Origin: Gammaproteobacteria bacterium
Lineage (GTDB): Bacteria; Pseudomonadota; Gammaproteobacteria; Pseudomonadales; Pseudohongiellaceae
Assembly: GCA_008081045.1 (NCBI GenBank)
Contig: VMDC01000027.1
Span: 1-64,000, forward strand
Reading direction: 5' to 3'
Length of the DNA stretch: 64,000 nucleotides
Part shown: positions 36,660 to 45,715 of the stretch, in pieces
How the letters are laid out: every line of letters begins with the position of its first letter
Numbering within the stretch: position 1 is the first letter of the stretch
Position numbers and translations under genes: made by a program
The notes under the pieces: generated by a model
What the model was told of the DNA's origin: nothing
The model's database searches: none
The model's input: the letters and a program-made list of their open reading frames with translations, nothing else

Positions 36660-37089
36660 GTCGCGTTTCTCCTAAGCAAACAATCTGATTGAACTTTCCG
36701 ATCCAGGCAATCGGCCTGCCGGCCGATTAACAGTAACATGCCTCTGACCGGCTGTATCGGGAACACTAACCCTGCAAAAGGAAGAAAACGAGCAGCCAGC
36801 AACGCACGTGTGACTCTGATCACCGCACTGGAGCAGTTTTTTGCCAGCGCAAACCCGTCTGTGTCTGTGTTTGAACAGCATCACAATCCGCAGTTTTTAG
36901 TCGACAGCAACGCCAGGGCTTTCCACCTGTCAATCCGGCCTGTAAAAGATGTCCCGCGAGTGGATGCTCTGCGCGTCTCATGACAAACGGCCGAACCTAC
37001 GCTAACCTGCGACTGAACAAAACTCTGGCTGATGATGACCGCCTACCGGGCACCGCAGAACCAGACACCATCCTACCGAGGTTAATGTC
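36660..37089. other. Intergenic region upstream of the second PQQ dehydrogenase
   Basis: 430 bp. It includes an 81-codon plus-strand frame at 36738-36983 with a possible small soluble domain (LITALEQFFASANPSVSVFE), but without a recognised family or strong ribosome site. The remainder probably holds divergent promoters. Confidence 0.35.
36738..36983 (+). CDS. Possible small protein, unsupported by homology
   Basis: An 81-aa frame with a basic N-terminus and a helical-looking centre (ARVTLITALEQFFASANPS). No family, no clear ribosome site. Listed because it is the only sizeable frame in a 430-bp gap; it may well be spurious. Confidence 0.2.
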   Translation: MPLTGCIGNTNPAKGRKRAASNARVTLITALEQFFASANPSVSVFEQHHNPQFLVDSNARAFHLSIRPVKDVPRVDALRVS

Positions 37090-39066
37090 ATGAGAACATC
37101 AGGATCCCTCACAAGCCGCAGCCTGATCGCCCTGAGTGTGTGCGTCCTGTCTGCATTGCCGGCATCAGGTCAAGACAGCATTGAATGGATGACCCTGGGC
37201 AGTGATTATGCGCACACCCGTTCCACCGCAGCGGCGCAGATTACCGCAGAGAATTTTGCAGACCTGTCAGTCGTCTGGGAGTGGGACGGCGCCAGTTTTG
37301 AAGCGCAGAGTGGACGCTCAACGCCCAGCTATATTAACGGAAGACTTTACACAGTGGCCGGCGCCCGCCGCCATGTGGTCGCGATTGATCCGGAGTCGGG
37401 CGCCACAATCTGGTCCTACCGGGAGCCGGACACGGAGCGCTGGGAGTACTCGATGCGGGCTGACTACGGCAAGGGGGTAGGCTACGCGAGCATCGACGGT
37501 CAGGACATCATCTATACCATCTCACCCGGCTTCTTTCTGACTGCGCTCGATGCGGAAACCGGTCAGCCACTGCAGGGCTTTGGCGAGCCGGTACCTATTG
37601 AGGGTTTTCCGGAAACCGGCGTGGTGGATCTTCTCAAGGATCTGGGACATCCCTATGACCCCTATGAAGGCCTTCCTCTGGAACGCGGCTACATCACGTC
37701 TTCCTCACCACCCATTGTGGTCAATGACACGATCATCGTCGGCAATTCCGCCGAACAGGGATACCATCAGTCACGAATTGAGAATGTGCCGGGCGATATT
37801 CTTGCCTACGACGCGAGGACCGGCCACTTCAAGTGGAAGTTCAACGTAATTCCCAAACCCGGCGAATTCGGCCACGAGACCTGGGAGAACGATGCCTGGC
37901 AATATACCGGTGACATCTCGTCCTGGGCCCCTCTTTCCGCCGATCCGGCGCTCGACCTGGTCTATATCCCGACCAATGGCGTCACCATAGACTATTACGG
38001 GGGACACCACCCCGGTGACAATCTGTACAGCACCAGCCTGATTGCGCTTAAGGCCGCCACCGGAGAGCGGGCCTGGCATTTCCAGATGGTTCATCACGAT
38101 ATCTGGAACTACGACACACCGACGGCGCCTATTCTGTTGGACATTGAAACCAGTCAGGGCCCCACCCCCATCGTGGCGCAGGCAACGAAGCAGGGATATA
38201 CCTATGTGTTCAACCGGGAAACCGGTGAGCCGATCTGGCCCATAAACGAAGTAGCGATGCCGGCCTCGCCTGTACCCGGCGAGCAGCTGGCCGCCACGCA
38301 GCCAATTCCCAGCAAACCTGCACCTTTTGAATACGTGGGTTCGAGCGAGGAGTTACTCGCAGACTATACGCCAGAAATCAAACAGCAGGCTCTCTCTGCC
38401 GTTGCCGACTACATCATGGGTCCCGTTTTCAATCCGCCGATCCAGCGGGATAATCCCGAGGGGGCAATCGCCGCGCTGATGTGCCCCTCAGGCGCAGTGA
38501 ATATCACGCATCCCCCCGCAGCGGATCCAAAAAGCGGCATCATGTATATCATGTCACGTTACAGCTGCGGCAGCCGTTTTCTGGTAACCGGTGAAGAAGC
38601 TGACACCTATTACGAGGCACCCACCGGCGTTACCCTGTCCCGCTATGCCGCCTCCGGCACCGGCCGACCTCCACGTCATCCGGCAGGGATCCCGGTATTC
38701 AAACCTCCGTACAGCCGGATCACAGCCATAGACATGAACACCGGCGAACACCTCTGGTGGAAACCCGCTGGCTATACACCGGACCGGATTAAAAACCTGC
38801 CAGCGCTTGCTGGGGTGGAGATCGGCAACACCGGATCCGGCGCAGTCGGACAGCTGCTGGTGACCGATTCACTGCTGATCTACAGCAACATCACCAGTGA
38901 TGGGACACCACACCTATTCGCTTTGGACAAACAAACCGGCGAGGAACTGGCCCGGGTTCCGGTACCGGCAGCCTCTCGCTACGGCATGAGCTCATGGGTG
39001 CATGACGGCAAGCAGTACCTCATTCTGCAAACCGGCAGCACCTTAACCGCGTTAACGCTTCCCTAA
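37090..39066 (+). CDS. PQQ-binding-like beta-propeller dehydrogenase, secreted
   Basis: A 658-aa quinoprotein, paralogue of the one at 236. The signal peptide ends LPASGQDS. Family blocks are EWMTLGSDYAHTRSTAAAQI, the propeller repeat VVAIDPESGATIWSYREP, the active-site loop HHDIWNYDTPTAPILLDI and AIDMNTGEHLWWK. Three Cys occur (MCPSGA, SRYSCGS); no CxxCH. Likely oxidises an alcohol or sugar in the periplasm with PQQ. It is followed at 36 bp by a lectin-like secreted protein. Confidence 0.9.
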   Translation: MRTSGSLTSRSLIALSVCVLSALPASGQDSIEWMTLGSDYAHTRSTAAAQITAENFADLSVVWEWDGASFEAQSGRSTPSYINGRLYTVAGARRHVVAIDPESGATIWSYREPDTERWEYSMRADYGKGVGYASIDGQDIIYTISPGFFLTALDAETGQPLQGFGEPVPIEGFPETGVVDLLKDLGHPYDPYEGLPLERGYITSSSPPIVVNDTIIVGNSAEQGYHQSRIENVPGDILAYDARTGHFKWKFNVIPKPGEFGHETWENDAWQYTGDISSWAPLSADPALDLVYIPTNGVTIDYYGGHHPGDNLYSTSLIALKAATGERAWHFQMVHHDIWNYDTPTAPILLDIETSQGPTPIVAQATKQGYTYVFNRETGEPIWPINEVAMPASPVPGEQLAATQPIPSKPAPFEYVGSSEELLADYTPEIKQQALSAVADYIMGPVFNPPIQRDNPEGAIAALMCPSGAVNITHPPAADPKSGIMYIMSRYSCGSRFLVTGEEADTYYEAPTGVTLSRYAASGTGRPPRHPAGIPVFKPPYSRITAIDMNTGEHLWWKPAGYTPDRIKNLPALAGVEIGNTGSGAVGQLLVTDSLLIYSNITSDGTPHLFALDKQTGEELARVPVPAASRYGMSSWVHDGKQYLILQTGSTLTALTLP

Positions 39067-39101
39067 CGACACCTAACTGACAACAATCGAGGATTCAATC
39101 G

Positions 39102-39755
39102 ATGAACAGAACCCTAATCTTTTCTTCCGCCGCACTGCTTGCTGCAGCAGCGAGCTTCACCAGCGTGAATTCGCAACAAAATGAAATGAGTTTCTTCATT
39201 ACCAGCGTTGGCTCCGGTGACGGCGCCAATCTCGGCGGTCTGGCCGGCGCTGATGCCCACTGCCAGCAGCTCGCTGAGGCTGCGGGCTCAAGCGGCAAAA
39301 CCTGGCGGGCCTATTTGAGCGCTCACGCTGATGGCAGTGCGCCGGCAGTGGATGCCAGGAACCGGATTGGCTTTGGACCCTGGTACAATGCTGAGGGAGT
39401 CCAGGTCGCTTCAGGCATCAATAATCTTCACAGTGTCAACAACAATCTCAACAAGCAAACCGCACTGACGGAAAATGGCGCGACGGTAAACGGTCGGGGC
39501 GATTCTCCGAATCAGCATGACATTCTCACCGGCTCAACCCTGGACGGTCGCGAACTCGAGGACGGTGCGAACCATACCTGCAGCAACTGGACCAGCAACG
39601 GCTCCGGCTCCGCGCACGTCGGGCATTTTGACCGCACCGGCGGCGGGCAGAATCCCACTTCGTGGAACAGCGCCCACGGATCAAGGGGTTGCAGCCAGAG
39701 TGATCTGGTTGGAACAGGCGGCAACGGCTACTTCTACTGTTTTGCCATCGACTAG
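39102..39755 (+). CDS. Lectin-like secreted protein
   Basis: A 217-aa exported protein with signal peptide ending TSVNSQQ. The core (FFITSVGSGDGANLGGLAGAD, HCQQLAEAAG, TWRAYLS) matches proteobacterial proteins with a C-type-lectin/endostatin-like fold. The C-terminal half has paired Cys in HTCSNWTSNG, GCSQSDL and FYCFAID, likely disulphides. Ligand unknown. Same strand and 36 bp behind the PQQ dehydrogenase, so they may share a transcript. Confidence 0.7.
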   Translation: MNRTLIFSSAALLAAAASFTSVNSQQNEMSFFITSVGSGDGANLGGLAGADAHCQQLAEAAGSSGKTWRAYLSAHADGSAPAVDARNRIGFGPWYNAEGVQVASGINNLHSVNNNLNKQTALTENGATVNGRGDSPNQHDILTGSTLDGRELEDGANHTCSNWTSNGSGSAHVGHFDRTGGGQNPTSWNSAHGSRGCSQSDLVGTGGNGYFYCFAID

Positions 39756-39932
39756 CCCGATTTCGGTCTTCGTTAACCGGGACCATCGGGATCACCGGGA
39801 AGGTAGAGGGTACGCTCAGGCCTCTGATCGTACCCTCTCTCAAGCCCTGCCGATCGGCAGAGCAGAGCGCTAACAATATGAACCCCCTCAGCAGGGGTTG
39901 CGCCTGTTGAAGACAACCCCGGTGCAGGGAGA

Positions 39933-40565
39933 ATGAGCGTGATCAAGTTATATGGATTTGGTGAGTCAAGATCCTTCAGATGTCTCTGGGCACTCGAAGA
40001 AGCAGGACTGCCCTATGAGTACATCAGCACGAAACTGCGAACGGACGCGGCGGATCCGGCAAGTGCTCAGCATCCTGGCTATTTGCAGCTGAATGTTCAG
40101 GGAAAGGTGCCCACTCTGCATAATGACGGGCTGGTACTGACTGAATCTATTGCGATCCTCCACTATATCGCGCGCTGCGCCCCGGAATCCGGTCTGCTTC
40201 CCAACGCCAGCATGGATGTTTATGCCCGGCTTGATGAACTGACTTCCTTTGTCCTTGCTGAGTTGGAACAGCCCTTGTGGAGTAAGGGAAAACATACGTT
40301 TGCCCTGCCTGCGGAGCAGCGCGTACCGCAGATGCTTGAGACGGCAAAATTCGAATTCAAGAAAGCGGTGACCACTCTCGATCACATGCTGCCTGAATCA
40401 GAGTTTGCAGTGGCTGACTCCTTCACTCTGGTTGATATCCTGCTTGCCCAGACCTTCAACTGGGCCATCCGCTTTCAATTCGAGGTTCCTGCGCGCTTTG
40501 TCACGCTACGGGACCGGCACTATAAACGACCGGCGGCGCAAAGAGCTCTGAATGTCGCTGGCTGA
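39933..40565 (+). CDS. Glutathione S-transferase family protein
   Basis: A 210-aa cytosolic GST. The N-terminal thioredoxin-like domain has KLYGFGESRSFRCLWALEEAG, the cis-Pro motif GKVPTLHNDG and the glutathione-contact LTESIAILHYIA. The C-terminal helical domain carries the N-capping box SFTLVDILLAQ. Conjugation or reduction of electrophiles is the general role. A PDZ/S41-like gene starts 3 nt after the stop. Confidence 0.9.
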   Translation: MSVIKLYGFGESRSFRCLWALEEAGLPYEYISTKLRTDAADPASAQHPGYLQLNVQGKVPTLHNDGLVLTESIAILHYIARCAPESGLLPNASMDVYARLDELTSFVLAELEQPLWSKGKHTFALPAEQRVPQMLETAKFEFKKAVTTLDHMLPESEFAVADSFTLVDILLAQTFNWAIRFQFEVPARFVTLRDRHYKRPAAQRALNVAG

Positions 40566-40568
40566 AAC

Positions 40569-41603
40569 ATGATTATTCGCATCTTGATAATCACGGCGGG
40601 CCTGTCTTTTGTCGCTGACGCCAGCCTCGCCCAGAACTTATCCGCGGAGCAGATCAGTGACCAAAATCTGGATTTTTTTCTCATACAGGCGTTTAACAGC
40701 AAAGACGCCAGATCACGCCTTGCCCTGAATCACATTGGCATTCAGGGGCAAAAGCAGGAAGCGGGGTTTCTGGTTACGAGCGTTCTGGAAGGCTATCCAG
40801 CCCATAGGGCCGGACTGAATCGCGGCGACATTATCACGTCAATTGATGGTCAGCCATTTGATCCGGTTACCGGTTTTAACCGGGCTGCTGCTTTTGCGCC
40901 TGAGCTGACGAGTCGTTTGCTCAGCGTTCTTCGTAATACTGATCTTTTTGAAGTATCCGTAACGCCGGTTTACGAAAATCTCTATGACAGTTTTCGCAGC
41001 GCGAACAGCGCCAGTCTCCAGCAGTTCAGTGCGGGTAACAAAATTATCGGATACCTACATCTTTGGGGGCTGTCCCGCAGCAGTCATGATCTCATATTGA
41101 TCCAGTTGCTGATGCAGGAGCTCGCCCAATGCGATGGCATCATCCTGGATTTACGCGACAGCTATGGCTTTCTCGACCCGGAGCACCTGCAAGTATTATT
41201 AACCAATTATTCCAACATAAACGTCACCGATGCATCGGGCTGGCTGACATCAATCAATAATACTGCGAGCTCGATTGACAGCAACCCCTACCGCAGACCG
41301 CTTGCGATTCTGATCAACGAACGGACTCGCGGAGGGCCGGAAATATTGGCCTATGAAACCAGCAAACTTGAGCGCATCGTCAGCCTGGGTAGCGCGACTC
41401 CGGGTCGCATTGGCAGCTACGAGCAAGCCGGTGATTCCGGCGCGTTTAACTACAGGCCGGCGGACTCCACCCGAATCGATGGACAGCACTTTGAAGGCAT
41501 CGGTCTGCAGCCTGAAAGCGTCCTGGAGTGGCCACTCAGTGAAATCCGCAGGGATGACCCGCAGTTCGAGGCAGCTGTGACGCTGCTGCTCGGGATAATC
41601 TGA
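40569..41603 (+). CDS. S41-like protein with PDZ domain, catalytic residues lost
   Basis: A 344-aa exported protein (signal peptide ending ADASLAQN) with a PDZ domain (GFLVTSVLEGYPAHRAGLNRGD, about residues 55-130) and an S41 (Tsp/CtpA) peptidase fold. In active enzymes the nucleophile lies in SASASE and the Lys 25 residues later. Here the block reads TRGGPE: the Ser position is Gly255, the Lys position is Arg280, and the Asp equivalent to Tsp Asp441 is Lys266. All three catalytic residues are therefore absent, while the fold motifs and spacing are kept. It is probably a binding or regulatory pseudoprotease. It starts 3 nt after the GST gene. Confidence 0.7.
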   Translation: MIIRILIITAGLSFVADASLAQNLSAEQISDQNLDFFLIQAFNSKDARSRLALNHIGIQGQKQEAGFLVTSVLEGYPAHRAGLNRGDIITSIDGQPFDPVTGFNRAAAFAPELTSRLLSVLRNTDLFEVSVTPVYENLYDSFRSANSASLQQFSAGNKIIGYLHLWGLSRSSHDLILIQLLMQELAQCDGIILDLRDSYGFLDPEHLQVLLTNYSNINVTDASGWLTSINNTASSIDSNPYRRPLAILINERTRGGPEILAYETSKLERIVSLGSATPGRIGSYEQAGDSGAFNYRPADSTRIDGQHFEGIGLQPESVLEWPLSEIRRDDPQFEAAVTLLLGII

Positions 41604-41611
41604 CAACCGGT

Positions 41612-42352
41612 CTAGGAGTCCTCTTCACCCGCCCAGGAGATTTGCTGGTAATCGAACCCGAGCTCCAAAGTGGGTTTGATAACTTCAAAATAGGGAGACA
41701 GGTCAAAATCCCTTGGCGTGAAGTGTGAGAAATGGCGCCGGTAGTAGACCGGAACCTCACCCTCGACACCGACTTCCGGCCCTAAAACAGGCAGTATCGG
41801 GTAATTGATAGACTGAAACGATTCAGCGATCAGCGTAGAGCAAATCGCTCTGGTCGGTTCACCGCTGCCCAGCCCGATCATCGCGCGCCGCCAGCGGTTC
41901 GGCACCGCCGGCTTCTGAATCAGAAATCTGACCAGATCCCAGACATTCTTGAGATCGTAGGTATGACCCAACCGGGATCTGGCGTGACGAATCAGTCTGA
42001 GGCGATCCTGATCCGTAAGTCTGACCGGACGGCATATCCGCAAATTGAAACCCGAGTAGTGCTGCAGCGGAATTAACCTGACCCCCTCCTGCAGATCCGC
42101 CTCCAGCAGGCAGGGCTCATGGGAACTTGAGCCGGACTCACCTACAAACAGACAGGCGTGTGACCAGGAGGATTGGGTCAGATACTTAATTGCAACGCTG
42201 ATTCGCGTTCCACCCTCAACCAGGACCACATCACCCGGTCGCAAAATCTCCGCAACGGCGTCAACAGTCACTGTGTCGAGCCGCCGGTAGCCCGAGAGCG
42301 TTTTGCTGAGAAAAGCCGCCAGCTGATTGCCGATTGCGTGTCTGAATCCCAA
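41612..42352 (-). CDS. YiiX-like permuted papain-fold (NlpC/P60-type) hydrolase
   Basis: About 246 aa. Motifs are LRPGDVVLVEGG (the family N-terminal strand), the His in SSWSHACLFVG and the Cys in RAICSTLIAESF, which form the permuted Cys-His catalytic pair of YiiX/NlpC-like enzymes. There is no ATG; the start is taken as TTG at 42352 because it follows AGGAGCAGGAG. A TTG at 42421 is the alternative but would place the ALDH promoter inside the gene. Substrate (peptide amide, acyl or lipid) unknown. Confidence 0.75.
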   Translation of the reverse strand: MGFRHAIGNQLAAFLSKTLSGYRRLDTVTVDAVAEILRPGDVVLVEGGTRISVAIKYLTQSSWSHACLFVGESGSSSHEPCLLEADLQEGVRLIPLQHYSGFNLRICRPVRLTDQDRLRLIRHARSRLGHTYDLKNVWDLVRFLIQKPAVPNRWRRAMIGLGSGEPTRAICSTLIAESFQSINYPILPVLGPEVGVEGEVPVYYRRHFSHFTPRDFDLSPYFEVIKPTLELGFDYQQISWAGEEDS

Positions 42353-42449
42353 GACTGCTCCTGCTCCTACTTCTAGCTCTTTGTGAATCTGGTTATACTC
42401 TGGGCCCGCAGTGTAATTCAATCAATCCGGCAGAAACAGGAGCAGCACC

Positions 42450-43874
42450 ATGACTACGGCCTATAACAAGTTCTTCATTAACGGTGAGTGGGTCGAGCCT
42501 GACCGCCCCACACTGGAAGTGATCAATCCGGCCACCGAAGAGCCTTTCGCCACCATATCCATGGGCACGGCCGACGATGTAGACGCAGCGGCCAAAGCGG
42601 CCAAAGCCGCGTTTGCTTCCTGGTCAACCTCTAGCATCGAGACCCGTAAGACCGTACTGGGAAACATTATTGCGGGATTGAAAGCCAGAAGTGAAGAAAT
42701 GGCGGTCGCGATCTCCACAGAAATGGGCGCACCGATGGGATTGTCGAAAACCGCGCAGGTCGGCAGTGGTATGGGGCACTTTATGACCGCGCTGAAAATC
42801 CTTGAAAATTTCGACTTTGAGGAAACGCGCGGCAGCACCAAGATCGTCAAAGAACCTGCCGGGGTCTGCGGCTTTATTACCCCCTGGAACTGGCCGCTGA
42901 ATCAGATTGCCTGCAAAGTGGCGCCTGCGATTGCCGCCGGATGCACCATGGTTCTGAAACCTTCGGAAATCGCGCCGGTCAGCGCCTACATCCTGGCAGA
43001 GGTGATCGCTGAATCGGGCTTACCGGCAGGCGTCTTCAATCTCGTCAATGGCGACGGACCTGCTGTGGGTTCAGCGATCTCAGCCCACCCGGACATCGAT
43101 TTGGTGTCTTTCACCGGATCAACCAGAGCAGGCCGCGAGGTTGCTCGCGCCGCTGCCGACGGAATCAAGCGAGTCACTCAGGAGCTTGGTGGCAAATCGG
43201 CAAATATCATTCTTGAGGACGTCGCTGACTTTGCGAAGGCGGTTGCCGGCGGCGTTGCCGGCTGTTTTGGTAACAGCGGCCAGTCCTGCAATGCACCCAC
43301 GCGCATGCTGGTACCGGCAGCGCGAATGGCGGAGGCAATCGAAGTAGCCAAAGTCGCCGCAGCCAAAGCCACTGTCGGAGACCCTCAGGATGAAAGCACC
43401 CGCTTGGGTCCGGTTGTCAGCGAAATGCAATACACCAAGATTCAGGGTCTGATAGCGAAGGGCGTTGAAGAAGGTGCTGACCTGATCGCCGGAGGAACAG
43501 GCCGACCTGAAGGATTAGACAAAGGCTACTATGTCCAACCAACGGTGTTTGCGAATGTCACTAATGACATGACTATCGCAAGGGAAGAAATATTCGGACC
43601 GGTGCTGTCCATCATCGCCTACCAGGATGAAGAAGATGCGGTCAGAATAGCCAACGATACCGATTACGGATTGTCGGGATATGTCTCTGGTGAAGCGTCT
43701 CATGCGCAGGCGGTTGCACTTAAGTTACGCACCGGAAACGTTCACATTAACGGGGCAGGCCCTGATTTTGCCGCCCCTTTCGGTGGCTATAAGCAGTCTG
43801 GCAATGGTCGGGAATGGGGTATTGAAGGATTCGAAGAATACCTTGAAACCAAGGCCATCATGGGCGCAGCTTAG
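42450..43874 (+). CDS. NAD(P)-dependent aldehyde dehydrogenase
   Basis: A 474-aa ALDH superfamily enzyme oxidising an aldehyde to the acid. Visible motifs: FITPWNWPLNQI, catalytic Glu in QELGGKSANII, catalytic Cys in GNSGQSCNAPTRM, and the late EEIFGPVLSIIAY. Cytoplasmic. It is followed at 48 bp by a VOC protein on the same strand, ending at a strong bidirectional terminator. Confidence 0.95.
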   Translation: MTTAYNKFFINGEWVEPDRPTLEVINPATEEPFATISMGTADDVDAAAKAAKAAFASWSTSSIETRKTVLGNIIAGLKARSEEMAVAISTEMGAPMGLSKTAQVGSGMGHFMTALKILENFDFEETRGSTKIVKEPAGVCGFITPWNWPLNQIACKVAPAIAAGCTMVLKPSEIAPVSAYILAEVIAESGLPAGVFNLVNGDGPAVGSAISAHPDIDLVSFTGSTRAGREVARAAADGIKRVTQELGGKSANIILEDVADFAKAVAGGVAGCFGNSGQSCNAPTRMLVPAARMAEAIEVAKVAAAKATVGDPQDESTRLGPVVSEMQYTKIQGLIAKGVEEGADLIAGGTGRPEGLDKGYYVQPTVFANVTNDMTIAREEIFGPVLSIIAYQDEEDAVRIANDTDYGLSGYVSGEASHAQAVALKLRTGNVHINGAGPDFAAPFGGYKQSGNGREWGIEGFEEYLETKAIMGAA

Positions 43875-43922
43875 AGGCATAAGTGCAGCGCTTGAAATCC
43901 TTCTCGCACAATTGGGCAAACT

Positions 43923-44327
43923 ATGAGTATTCAGAAATCTGCTATTGATCTTGGCATCATCACAAACAACCTCCATGCCATGCTCACCTTCTACGGTGAG
44001 CAGCTGGGCCTCGAAGTCGAATCGGTAATAGACATGCCGGGCGGCGGAGTTATGCACCGGTTCAAGGCCGGCGACAGTATCGTGAAAGTCATCGAAACAG
44101 ACCCAAAACCCGATCTGACTGCCGCTCCTGGCGGCATTCGCGGGGCAACCGGATATCGCTACTGGACCCTGCACATAAGCGATCTTGAAGACAAGCTTGC
44201 CTCGCTCGAGGCGGCCGGCGTTAAAGTGGTAGTTCCCGCAAAAGAAATCCGGACCGGAATCACCATCGCGATCGTTGCTGATCCGGACGGAAATTGGGTC
44301 GAGCTACTCAATAATGCGGAGGGCTGA
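43923..44327 (+). CDS. VOC family (glyoxalase/bleomycin-resistance fold) protein
   Basis: A 134-aa metal-binding fold protein. It begins DLGIITNNLHAMLTFYGEQLGLE and ends TIAIVADPDGNWVELLNNAEG, the typical first and last strands of VOC proteins, with His in YRYWTLHISD as a likely ligand. It probably detoxifies or isomerises a product of the preceding ALDH pathway; this is inference from position. Confidence 0.85.
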   Translation: MSIQKSAIDLGIITNNLHAMLTFYGEQLGLEVESVIDMPGGGVMHRFKAGDSIVKVIETDPKPDLTAAPGGIRGATGYRYWTLHISDLEDKLASLEAAGVKVVVPAKEIRTGITIAIVADPDGNWVELLNNAEG

Positions 44328-44380
44328 CCTCTCAAAAATGTGCCGAGCAAGATGATTTGCCGGCGACACCGACAGGCAAG

Positions 44381-44415
44381 CAATAAAAAAGGGGCAATAG
44401 GCCCCTTTTTTATTG
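44381..44415. terminator. Bidirectional intrinsic terminator
   Basis: A perfect 15-bp inverted repeat (44381-44395 and 44401-44415, GGGGC/GCCCC core flanked by A-run and T-run) with a 5-nt loop. It lies between convergent genes, the VOC (+) and DUF6265 (-) genes, and can serve both. Confidence 0.9.
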
Positions 44416-44438
44416 CGACAAAGCCCGATATCAGGACT

Positions 44439-44933
44439 CTACCAAATACTGCGAGCCTTCAGAGGAATGTCCAGCACATTGCCATCCGGCCGCCCCACAT
44501 GAATGATGAAGGTTTCCGCATCCGGATGACTGTAGCCCAGGGTTGACATACCACCTTCGGTCACAGCTCGGAATTTGACGCTGCTGGCGGTGATTTCTTC
44601 CAACTCCATGGTCTGCGGAGATTCGGTGCGAGGCTTAAAACCCGGATCCCACTGCTGAATATTGAGCATCAGCGAGCCATCGACTTCTTCGATCGTAATC
44701 ATCTCGAACATGCTGGTCGCGCCGCTTCCAGTCATTCGCACCATGGCCGCGATCGAACCGCCTTCTGTGGCAATCCAGTTTTCTTCCAACTGATTGGGGC
44801 CCAGCTGCCCCGCCCAGTTACCGGTCATCCAGTCCAGTTGATCAATCGTGGCAGGTGGGCCCGCTTGCAGCGTAGCCGGCAGGCTGAAGGCCGCACAAAG
44901 GACAGCGAAGGTACTCATAATCAGTTTTTTCAT
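44439..44933 (-). CDS. DUF6265 secreted protein
   Basis: A 164-aa exported protein with signal peptide ending TLQAGPP. The family pattern is visible as IDQLDWMTGNWAGQLG, WIATEGGSIAAMVRM and the strand-rich remainder. Function unknown. It is the last of a four-gene minus-strand operon (NMO, SDR, hydrolase, this gene) and ends at the terminator 44381-44415. Confidence 0.8.
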   Translation of the reverse strand: MKKLIMSTFAVLCAAFSLPATLQAGPPATIDQLDWMTGNWAGQLGPNQLEENWIATEGGSIAAMVRMTGSGATSMFEMITIEEVDGSLMLNIQQWDPGFKPRTESPQTMELEEITASSVKFRAVTEGGMSTLGYSHPDAETFIIHVGRPDGNVLDIPLKARSIW

Positions 44934-44968
44934 TCTCTACTCCGGATTAACGACTTGATAGTTTTTTA

Positions 44969-45697
44969 TTACTCTGTTTCGACCCTGATTTTTGCCAGCC
45001 AGGCATCCAGAGACTCCCAGTTCATCCGGAACATATGCGGCGCACTGTCCAGGATGGCTGCATCCAGATCGACCCCTGCCTCTTCGAGAGCGGCAACCGT
45101 TTCGTCGAAGCGCTCTGCCCATCCCAACTGATCTTCACCGCCAATACGAAGATAGACCGGAAACCCCGCCAGGGGCTTGTTATCGAATGCGGAGGTCGAC
45201 AGTGCCGGAACGGCAGCAACCCCGAGAAATCTCTCCGGGTTGCGACGGGCTATTTCCAGTGCCGACATGCCGCCATTAGAGATTCCGGCCAGTAGCGCTT
45301 TGCCGGGTGCCACATCGACACGCTGCTGTAGCTGATCAATCAGCATCAGAATTTTCTGATTATTTTCGTAACCGCGAAACGCCCGATTATTCGGCGATAC
45401 CGGCACCGCAACTAACCATCCTCGCCGGGCAAACTCACTGCCCAGCCACTGTGAGGTATCCCGGGAAATAGAGAGATTCCCCGGGCCTCCGCCCATCAGA
45501 ATAACAAGAGGGCTCAGCCTGTCCGTCGTTGCTGCAGGCTCAACGAGGAACGCCGTGAGCTGACTCCCATCTTCAAGCTCGATTCGCTCCTGAGCGTGGG
45601 CCCCGAGACCATGAGTACAAAGAGTCATGACACTCACAGCCACGATTGAGGCAAGCAGGTTTCTCAATTCGTCGGGTATCCGTCTCATGTCTTTCAT
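44969..45697 (-). CDS. Alpha/beta hydrolase, exported
   Basis: A 242-aa alpha/beta-hydrolase with a signal peptide ending LGAHAQE. The nucleophile motif is GISNGGMSAL; the oxyanion loop MGGGPGNLS and the late His in DSAPHMFRM complete a catalytic set. Likely a carboxylesterase or dienelactone hydrolase-like enzyme. Third gene in the operon, 18 nt after the SDR stop. Confidence 0.8.
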   Translation of the reverse strand: MKDMRRIPDELRNLLASIVAVSVMTLCTHGLGAHAQERIELEDGSQLTAFLVEPAATTDRLSPLVILMGGGPGNLSISRDTSQWLGSEFARRGWLVAVPVSPNNRAFRGYENNQKILMLIDQLQQRVDVAPGKALLAGISNGGMSALEIARRNPERFLGVAAVPALSTSAFDNKPLAGFPVYLRIGGEDQLGWAERFDETVAALEEAGVDLDAAILDSAPHMFRMNWESLDAWLAKIRVETE

Positions 45698-45715
45698 TGC
45701 ACCCCGCTGACCGCG

